Below are positions 56,500-64,000 of a stretch of 64,000 nucleotides of DNA, piece by piece. Position numbers and translations under genes: made by a program. The notes below the pieces were generated by a model, which did not search any database, was not told the origin of the DNA, and saw only the letters and a list, made by a program, of their open reading frames with translations. Position 1 is the first letter of the stretch. The number at the start of each line of letters is the position of its first letter. Origin of the DNA: Volvariella volvacea V23. Taxonomy: Eukaryota; Basidiomycota; Agaricomycetes; Agaricales; Pluteaceae. The stretch covers positions 137,105-201,104 of the forward strand of contig KB722749.1 in the NCBI GenBank assembly GCA_000349905.1, written 5' to 3'.

Positions 56500-58354
56500 A
56501 TCGGTAACACCTTGCCATGAAGGCCAGGCCTATTGAGCATTAGCCGAATCGACTTGAATTCGTCAACGTGGTCCTTCAGCGCTTCAGCAACCATTTCGTC
56601 ATTGTGGCTGATGTATCGGGTATCGTTAACTTCAACTTGAACCGCCTCTTCGTGTTGTCGCTACCGCTCTGCCTCTCTTTTTGTATCATATTCCAGGTAT
56701 TAAGGTATGACCGAAGTTTGAAGGCATTATAAAAATCCGCAGATTCGACCCATAACCGCAACTCCGATAGCTTCTCCTACCTCGCCTCTGTCACACATAA
56801 ACAGTTACACAAAGCCCATCCGCGCGAATAGCGGGGTAATAATAGTACCAGGCACCCTTTCGTCCCATTCGAGGGCTTGATCTGGTGAAGATAGATCCAG
56901 TCGTTCGGTATTAGGAAACATCGAAATGAAGTCGTATACCCAATCCCAACCGGCGAAACAATCTTCGATCTTGATCGTCACAACCGAAGGGATGCTGAAT
57001 CTAGGCAAACCCCATTCCGTATTCTCAAAATGACAAAACGTAAGGGATTTGAGGTTGGGTGTATTGAAGACCTCAAAGAACGATGTCAATACTTCCAAGG
57101 GGCCAAATTTTTCTGGTGCGTTCTTGTGTTGTTGAGCTGAAAGCCAAAGGGATTTGATTGAAGGTAGGGTAGCGCGGCGGATAAGGCGCCGTTTTATGGT
57201 CTTATCATACTTCTTGTATAGAAAGATGTTGTTAGTAGATAATCATTTTAGATACCGTAGCCATGAGGCTCTCAGTATGGCGTCATTAGGGCGCCTCATG
57301 TATCAACACATTATCTCTTGGTATTTCTTATGATTCCGTACCATTTCCGAAAGAACACGTTTTATTACATTTATATAGAACTGTATCTACGATAGGAATA
57401 TACAGTTTTAGCTACTACGCTTCGGGTGTGATCTCGTCAGATGTTACACAGAGGAGAATGATAGTAGCATGAAAACTACATCGTAGGGAACTTCGGCCTA
57501 AGAAGGGCTATAAACGTCATGAAGGCAAAGCGTCATGAGCGATGGCATTACGGGGATTATTGGGAGGAGGCAATAGCTGTTGAGGTCAGGCCAATCGCCA
57601 ATGATGATTGCAACGCCCTGAGTGCGTGCACGTGGCGACATCAGCTGTGACGCGCCTTTTCGAAAGATAGTTCTAGGATAGGGCCTCTTCGTTTTCTCGC
57701 CTCCGAAATCTGTTAATAGTGCTCTAAATCCTCTAGAAGAGGGGCGTATAGGTCTGCAAAAAGGTTTAGCACCGGGTAGAGCGTTCGACAAGCCGACTGC
57801 TCCTGACGAGGTAAAGAACCGGCGCTATCGAGAAACAGTGAGGAGAAGCATGTGGCATATTTCATTCCACACATCGAGATTGGGGAGGTGGATCTGTATT
57901 GTCAGTGGAGCTGCCTCGGAGTTCCGTACGTATCGTCCAATATAGGAGTAGTCAAGTTTATGATAGGATGGCGGTCGGTGGCGAGGAAGTACAACCATCT
58001 GCCAGAGGGTGTATGTGCCCTGCGCAGTTGATCTCCAATCACGACAAACTTGGCTTATTCGAAGCTCGAGAGAGGTGGCAAGTCGGGGTGCTGAGGGAGC
58101 TCCAATCCCCCTTCAGGGAGCCGATTGGGGATCAGGCTTGGATCCATATCACCGTCCCGGTAGCTCCATCCCCCTCTGCCATAGCATTCGTCTTCCAAGG
58201 TCCAGGACAAGGTAAATATTTTGGAGAGCAACTCGGCAGGAAGATGCGAAATGGGATGGCGTTGGCCGTGTCCATACTTCAATTTCAATTTGACTTCGAT
58301 TATCTTCAAAACGGTGGCATTATAGGAATTCTGAAGCTTGTGTCTATTGAGCAT
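56500..58354 (-). pseudogene. F-box gene, coiled-coil subfamily, heavily decayed
   Basis: Collinear fragments of the family in several frames: helix plus H-P-I-S-H-L-P-A-E-L-L-S-K-I-F-T-L-S and Y-G-R-G-G-W-S-Y (58354-58055), G-V-A-I-I-I-G-D and L-C-L-H-D-V-Y (57791-57498), T-P-N-L-K-S-L-T-F-C-H-F and P-N-T-E-R-L-D-L (57098-56805), then L-R-S-Y-L-N-T-W-N and P-D-T-S-A-T-M-T-K-W-L-L (56761-56576). Frameshifts separate the blocks. The block from about 57190 to 57500 is AT-rich, not homologous, and looks like an insertion. It is adjacent to and same-strand as the pseudogene at 54447, so probably a tandem copy. Confidence 0.7.
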
Positions 58355-59077
58355 GCAAAGGGTGATTCAACGGCAGATCGAAGTGACTAGGCTTCACGAA
58401 TGCGACTTGGGAGGGTATTCCAGCGCGCTGGCGACGTGTCACGAGGCTACCAATATTTGTTTGCACACGACGCGGGGTACAAATAGGTCCAAGGTCTGGT
58501 CATCAACAACGCGTTAAAAGTTGAATGCGTCGACCACCCCATTTCGAAGGTCGCCACAAGTATGAATGTTCCAGGCGGAAATTTAAAGTAACAACCAGAA
58601 TGACGAAAAAGACAATGGGACTGGACCAACCAAATTCATGAAAAGTCATTGAGGCAAGTATGCCTACACACACCCACTCATCATAAATCATTGGCAGGTC
58701 CTCTTTTTTGTGGGGACTGTTATTTTTTTGTCGTGCTGCAATTCCGACAGATGCACACCTATCTAGTCCGTACTACCTCACGCTACATGCGCCACCAAGT
58801 AGAATTGCAACAGACGGTAGGTAAAAAATGTGGCGTTAGTGTGCGTTGAGTATACAATACAGCCATGAGTACAATCACTTGGCGTCGGAATCTAATCCTA
58901 TGTGCTCCCCAGGTACTGGTAGATATAAAGTGTAGGTCGATCTGAGAGCAATTCCCAACCCCTCTTTCCCTCCGGTTCACTTCTCTCCTTCCCTACTAAT
59001 TTCTCATCTCAGGCTCGCTGTGCGACCTTTTCCCCTTGAGACAAACCACATTCCTTTATCTATAGTTTCCCACCACT
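58355..59077. other. Intergenic, promoter of AA9 copy 1
   Basis: About 0.7 kb, with the TATA box at 58924. Nothing else was recognised. Confidence 0.5.
58924..58930 (+). promoter_or_regulatory. TATA box of AA9 copy 1
   Basis: AGATATAAAG context, about 154 bp before ATG 59078. The same AGATATAAAG occurs upstream of AA9 copy 2. Confidence 0.55.
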
Positions 59078-60263
59078 ATGCTTTTCTCTCTTATCATCCC
59101 ACTTTTTATTACGGTCTATGCCTCCGCTCACGGTATTGTTGACCATATCATTATCGGAGACACTGAGAAGTATCAGGGGCCTGGAATCGCGGACAATACC
59201 ACTCTAAGCCCAATTCGAGCAGTTCAATCGAAAGGCCCATTAAATGACACCTCGAGCCCTTTTCTCAACTGTGGAATCGGTGCGCGGCCAGCAGAACTGA
59301 TGGCAGATGCCATGCCCGGAAACAAGATAAGTTTTGCGTGGAGGAATTTTGAAGCCAGTAACGGTTTTGTATGTTAATCTGATTGATGACTTGTGCAATC
59401 TCTGCTCATGAGTTTCCTCATACTAGTGGATTCACGATACAGGTCCTATATTAACGTATCTTGCTTCCTGTGGAGATATTTCGTGCGCAAACTATTCCTC
59501 CCAAAATGCAGACTGGTTCAAAATCTGGCAGGACGGACGCCATTCAGACGATGGCAAATGGATTCAGGCGAATCTAAGTAGGCTTCCCATCTTATCACTA
59601 CCAAACCCTTTATCTTACATACCCTTCTAGTTGGTGGTGCTCCTGCCAACGTTCAACTCCCCGACAATCTAGCGCGAGGTAACTATCTGGTCCGTCATGA
59701 GATAATTGCCCTTCACCTTGCCAACGAAACACGAGGCGCCGAATTTTATGTATCTTGCTCTCAAATTCGTGTTGGTGGTAGTGGTACCGGTCGTCCCCGA
59801 CAAAGCGATCTCGTCAAGTTCCCTGGTGCATATAAGCCCACCGACCCTGGCATTCTCGTGAATGTAGGTGAATTGCGCAGCGTCTCCATCTGAGCTCATT
59901 TTAGTTCTCTATGCCAGGCCTACGATACAAGTAAACCGTATGTATTCCCGGGCCCCCCCATTGCGACACTTGTGTCCTCAGAATCAAGGAAGAGAGACAA
60001 CGACAATAATAGAGCTAGTAAGCCTAGTTCAAATATTCTAGCCCAGTATATCCATCCTGATCTTTTACTTAGGGCATCACTCTACCTCCAGCTACAACGA
60101 CAGTGCTCCTTCATCCGACAACGATGGTTTAGGAAATACAAATTCATCGGGCTTCTGTGCACCTGAATATGGTGGAACTACCGCGAATACCGCGCATTAC
60201 CAACCTAGGCGAGTCAGCCGCATTATGCGAAGTCTTCAAGATTTACCATATGGTCATCAATGA
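59078..60263 (+). CDS. AA9 lytic polysaccharide monooxygenase, copy 1
   Basis: Secreted copper enzyme that oxidatively cleaves cellulose or related glucans. Exons 59078-59368, 59427-59577, 59631-59863, 59918-60017, 60073-60263; 321 residues. Signal peptide ends at A-S-A, leaving His18 as the mature N-terminal copper ligand (H-G-I-V-D-H). The second ligand is His in W-I-H-D-T-G-P-I-L-T-Y-L-A-S-C-G. R-H-E-I-I-A-L-H and A-E-F-Y-V-S-C-S-Q-I-R-V-G-G carry the second-sphere residues and axial Tyr. Y-V-F-P-G-P-P-I-A-T-L-V closes the domain. A Ser/Asn/Asp-rich tail of about 75 residues follows, with Q-P-R-R-V-S-R-I-M-R near its end. No CBM1. Exon 1 is a little longer than in copy 2 before the first intron (W-R-N-F-E-A-S-N-G-F). 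Confidence 0.88.
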
Positions 60264-61458
60264 ATGGCGTAATTTGGTACCCGTGAAGGTGTTGAGGTTT
60301 CTCGTTATATTGTAATAGGGTACTTCAATCTGTCTGTTTTGTATTCGGGCATCCAGTGTAATTGCTAGATTCATTGCCTTATCATTTTTGCGAGATCGGA
60401 TTTTGGGTATAATTTAGGCATTGGAACATAAGATGGAGCGAATTGATAACGAAAGTCGCCCAACTAGGGAGCAACCAAGACTGCATTATAAGTTTAGGGT
60501 GGAGACTGGACGTTACGTATATATATTCTAATTATTGTGCTTCTATCGCGAGCTGGGCCAGTACCCTTGGTTAAAGGATAAGGTAAATCGTGCTTTCTCC
60601 GTTGCTTGCCTTCATGTAGGGGAATCAGGAGATGAGATGTAGAAGGTGGTTGTACTGACGTTCCCTGAGTGGTGCACGTCCAATCCGAAAATCGGCCATT
60701 TTCAAGTGGATATTAGTACTTACAGGAATATATCGGGTGCCGAGAGAGAAGTTAACCTAAATTCCTCGTTGAGACATCGTGCCCATGTTTTGTGTTCAAT
60801 TCCGTGTGTATGCACAACAATAAGGAGGTGTGGGTCTACGGAATAATGTAACCCGACTATAGGAATGCTTGCGTTGTGCTTCTTTGAGAAGTGATGTATC
60901 ACACGTCTATATATGGCCGGACATACCAAACCCAAATCTTGATAACCGGAGGAATACACTCACATTTGAAATCGCCATAAACTGTGGGTATACATATCAC
61001 GAGTCTCGATCTACAGAGGAAGACAATGGGATTGGGGCCCTCAAATAAGTGTGGGTTTTTTCAGTCAATTGTGCATGATCATCTGTAACTGCTATGTGTT
61101 TTCTTCATTCGATTAGATATTGTTTTTCTCCAACCATTTGAATCGTTGTATTTACGCCCACTCAAACCCTAGCGATTTGCCGAAAGTAATATGACACGAT
61201 CAAAGGGTGGTCCTCGCCACGATGGGTGTACAATAACAGCTATAATTCTGACGGATCAACTTACCAGATATAAAGCTTCTGGTGATTCGTCTCCATTCAC
61301 TAACATTCACGCTACTTCTGGTTCACGATCTTTCTTTGACACCAACTTCTAGCAGGTTCGCAGTGCGACCTTCCTCCCTTCTACTTAATATCCCTTCTTC
61401 TCTATAAATCCTTTACCCTCTTCACGACACATTTCTATTTCTCCTGATTCTTATTATT
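60264..61458. other. Intergenic between AA9 copies
   Basis: About 1.2 kb, AT-rich, with the copy 2 promoter at its end. No gene recognised. Confidence 0.5.
61269..61275 (+). promoter_or_regulatory. TATA box of AA9 copy 2
   Basis: AGATATAAAG, identical to the element upstream of AA9 copy 1, about 190 bp before ATG 61459. Confidence 0.55.
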
Positions 61459-62652
61459 ATGCTTTTATACCTTTTAATCCCTCTCCTTGCCGTAGCGCAT
61501 GCTTCTGCGCATGGGTTTGTTGCAAGTATTACTGTGGACGGAAATAAGCATAAAGGGCCTCAACCTGGAAGCTACAACACTCGCAGCGTAATCCGGGCAA
61601 TCGACAATTTCAATCCAGTCTACGGGGTCTCCAACCCTGCCCTCAATTGCGGTCCCGAGGCTCGGCCAGCAGAAGATATGGCAGATGCGAACCCTGGAAG
61701 CAGGGTTGCCATCGATTGGGGGAAGGTATGTGACACGTTGACGCAACTCTCTTCGTACTCACTGTTGTGTCTTCAGTGGCCACACAACACAGGTCCTATT
61801 ATAACTTACCTAACTTCCTGCGGGGATACTTCATGTGCAAATTTCTCTTCAGAAGGCGCACAGTGGTTCAAGATTCATCAGGATGGGCGTAAAGACGGAG
61901 GTGGATGGCTCCAAGCAGATTTAAGTAGGTTTCATTGTTTAAATCGCCTGGAATTCCCGCTCACATGCTTAATCTCTGAGTGATCGGTGGACTTGCTCAG
62001 TTCAACATCCCTCAAAACCTCGCACGGGGTTATTACTTGATTCGTCACGAGATTATTGCGCTACATCAAGCAGAAAATGAAGGAATGGCCGAATTCTATC
62101 CGTCTTGTGCGCAAATCCGTGTTGGTGGCAATCGCACTGGCCGCCCCCGACCAGAAGATACGGTGACATTTCCCGGTGGCTACTATTCAAGCCACCCTGG
62201 TCTCTACATGCCTCAAGGAAAGGTTGGTCTATTTTTCCCCTCATTTTTAGGTATATTGCCTAATTTACTATCCAGGCCTACAGTAACGAACCATACCAGT
62301 TTCCTGGACCGCCTATCGCCACACTCGTTGAATCAGATCAAAATGATAGCGGTAGTGAGAACAGCAACTCAGGTCAGACCCAAAATCTTGAATTATTGTT
62401 TGCTCATTTTACTGACTACCATCCCTCTGTCTAATTCGCCACCCAGACAACACCACCACTCCCGATTACGACTCTGGGTACGAATCCGGCTCCGGCTACG
62501 AAAGTCCTCCTTTGCCGTACAGCTATAGTTCAAGGAGTGGTGAAAGTACATCAACCCCTTGCCCTCCCGAATACAGCGAAGCTGCTACTGATGCTACTTA
62601 TTACAAACCCAGGCGGATCAGCCGTGTCATGCGAGGGCTAGGGAAAGAGTAG
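61459..62652 (+). CDS. AA9 lytic polysaccharide monooxygenase, copy 2
   Basis: Exons 61459-61725, 61777-61924, 61981-62222, 62276-62372, 62447-62652; 319 residues, with intron positions and phases identical to copy 1. His18 follows the signal peptide (A-S-A/H-G-F-V-A-S). The second copper ligand lies in W-P-H-N-T-G-P-I-I-T-Y-L-T-S-C-G. R-H-E-I-I-A-L-H, A-E-F-Y-P-S-C-A-Q-I-R-V-G-G and Y-Q-F-P-G-P-P-I-A-T-L-V are present. The C-terminal tail is Tyr/Ser/Gly/Pro-rich (D-Y-D-S-G-Y-E-S-G-S-G-Y) and ends K-P-R-R-I-S-R-V-M-R-G-L-G-K-E. No CBM1. A tandem duplicate of copy 1. Divergent tail sequence but retained end motif suggests the tail matters. Regiospecificity cannot be read from the sequence. Confidence 0.88.
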
Positions 62653-62875
62653 TGCTTCATGGTACACTGTAAGGAAATGCTGAGAAGCCTTCTACACCCT
62701 TGTACTTTCCTAATACAATGCGTGTCGAGTTCGTGGTATGTGCATATCCAGGTACCTAGGATAAGACGAATGGATTTACAAGGCCATTAATCTTGAAAAA
62801 TGTTTCATTCTAGTGCCACATATGGCTGATAAGTAATAAAAAGGCGGCGTAAGCCACAAAGATACATGTATTCTA

Positions 62876-63546
62876 CTAACTGCTCAAAACGCCCTCCCAC
62901 CACGGCCAAGTAGCCGGCCTATCTTCATCCCTCAATACCTCCAGCTCGCCTACGCAATCCCTCAACAACCACCCCGGCATAGTCCTCGGCAAATCACGGA
63001 TTTTCAACTTTAGCCCTATCTTGTTGTTATCCGACCGACCACGTATCTTTCTCCCCATTAACAGATAACTCCGGAGCTTCCACAAATCAAAACATTCCGG
63101 AAAATCGCCCCATATACAAAGCTCGTGAAGATGAGGCCAAATGGTGAGCGAACCTTCAATTCCACCGTTTCCTTTGTCGTCAGAAATTCGTCCAGGTCAT
63201 CCTGGTAACTCCAACTCCCCCTTCCGTGTCGTCGCTCCTCCAGAACCGAAGCGAAGCAAAATATCCGAGAGATTAATTCGACTGGAAGATGCGAAATGAG
63301 AAGGTTTCGATTGTGTTCGTGTTTCAGGTGGAACATGATTTTTTCAATTTCTTGTTCTGTAGCCTGTAGTAGGAGAGTCAAGCAGTCGTGATCTTCCTGC
63401 AGCTCTTTTAGCTCTGCAATTGATGGGGAGTCTAAACGTGGATTGGATTCCATGGAATGAAATTTTCTCCCTGGTGCTGCTTGGATTACAGGGACGAGTG
63501 TCGTCGATATGGTGATCGCGGTGTTTGTTTTAGCGTATTTGCACAT
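62876..63546 (-). pseudogene. F-box gene, coiled-coil subfamily, with large internal deletion
   Basis: The N-terminal part (63546-about 63110) has helix L-K-E-L-Q-E-D-H-D-C-L-T-L-L-L-Q, L-L-I-S-H-L-P-V-E-L-I-S-R-I-F-C-F and H-G-R-G-S-W-S-Y-Q-D. It passes within about 50 bp into the C-terminal part (63085-62876: L-R-S-Y-L-L-M-G-R-K, G-L-K-L-K-I-R-D-L, T-W-P-W-W-E-G-V-L) in another frame. The relatives have about 400 codons between these points, so most of the LRR region is deleted. Truncated F-box proteins can still bind Skp1, but the frame break makes a functional product unlikely. Confidence 0.7.
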
Positions 63547-64000
63547 CTCCTATTTTGGATCTGAAAGGAGGAGTGTGAGCAAGCCACAGGTTGGGGGATT
63601 ACGAAGGTAAGTGAATGGGATGGATACATTGATGATGAGTATATTTGTTAGATTCGTTTACCAATTTATCTCACCAGGTTGTGTGTATGTGGCACCAACA
63701 TACCAACAGCAAGCTATCATTGAGACTTCCGGGTCTTACCTTGCAACAGGAGCTGGGTACACTATTGGTAATAAATCGAGGGAAGGTTGGTTTGACGTGC
63801 TTCTTCTTGGTATTGTGTGAGCAAGGACCCAAATTGAACCTGGTACCCACGATAGCAAGGGTTCGACCAGATCAGGCAGCTAACGGCGATATGTCAGGGT
63901 ACAATCGATAAACAGAGATATAGGGACGAAACGAGAATACCTCTCACTGATATCCTTCTATGTTGCTTGCAAGTCTATTCATTGTTGAACAGCAGCCTTA
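63547..64000. other. Window end, no gene supported
   Basis: About 0.45 kb. ATG 63961 begins M-L-L-A-S-L-F, resembling the first seven codons of array copy B, but continues I-V-E-Q-Q-P. It may be a chance match or the edge of another family member. Confidence 0.35.

Noticed and set aside
63855..63880. GGTTCGA-like B-box hinting at a tRNA
   Set aside because: No A-box, cloverleaf or anticodon stem could be formed around it; no tRNA was found elsewhere in the window either.
63961..64000. Possible start of a sixth array copy (M-L-L-A-S-L-F)
   Set aside because: Only seven codons resemble copy B and the following residues do not; too short to call before the window ends.

Overview
The window is nuclear DNA of a filamentous basidiomycete, most likely an Agaricomycete. 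Genes are split by many short introns (about 45-80 nt) with GT..AG borders. The families present fit that group: F-box/LRR proteins, a DUF6697-type gene, AA9 lytic polysaccharide monooxygenases, a PL1 pectate lyase, a Gpr1/Fun34/YaaH-type transporter and an ABC-F ATPase. The plant-cell-wall enzymes suggest a plant-litter or wood saprotroph. No tRNA, rRNA, CRISPR or complete transposon was recognised.

Layout. (1) 1-10.5 kb: a head-to-tail array of five paralogous multi-pass membrane proteins of unknown function, each with one intron at the same place. The first two are intact (the first is cut by the window edge). The other three carry one inactivating lesion each: a frameshift, a UAG at a conserved Trp, and a 14-bp tandem duplication. 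(2) 10.6-19 kb: two F-box proteins (minus), a secreted pectate lyase (plus) whose model needs a 5-nt microexon and a GC-AG intron, and a dual-specificity phosphatase with an extra degenerate phosphatase-like domain (minus). (3) 19-21.6 kb: gene-poor, with a diverged direct repeat pair. (4) 21.6-27 kb: a small Cys-tipped acidic protein, a protein resembling alkyladenine-DNA glycosylases, and an acetate-transporter-family protein. (5) 28-34 kb: a 14-exon DUF6697 gene in which every intron is phase 0, flanked by F-box remnants and a segmental copy of the transporter 3' end. (6) 34-42 kb: three more F-box genes of the TWYGAEF type, each with a well-placed TATA box. (7) 42-46 kb: an ABC-F ATPase and an unknown gene. 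(8) 48-50 kb: a decayed second DUF6697 gene. (9) 51.5-53.5 kb: a mucin-like single-pass membrane protein. (10) 54-58 kb: two broken F-box genes. (11) 59-62.7 kb: two tandem AA9 genes with identical intron layout and a shared basic C-terminal tail motif. (12) 62.9-63.5 kb: an F-box gene with a large internal deletion.

The common theme is local duplication followed by decay: tandem copies, scattered fragments, and single nonsense codons in otherwise open genes. Several of those nonsense codons can be explained by C-to-T or G-to-A change. F-box proteins are substrate adaptors of SCF ubiquitin ligases. The AA9 and PL1 enzymes act outside the cell on cellulose and pectin. There is no evidence that the neighbouring genes form one pathway. 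Exon borders below were worked out by hand from reading frame, splice signals and paralogue comparison, and need transcript support.
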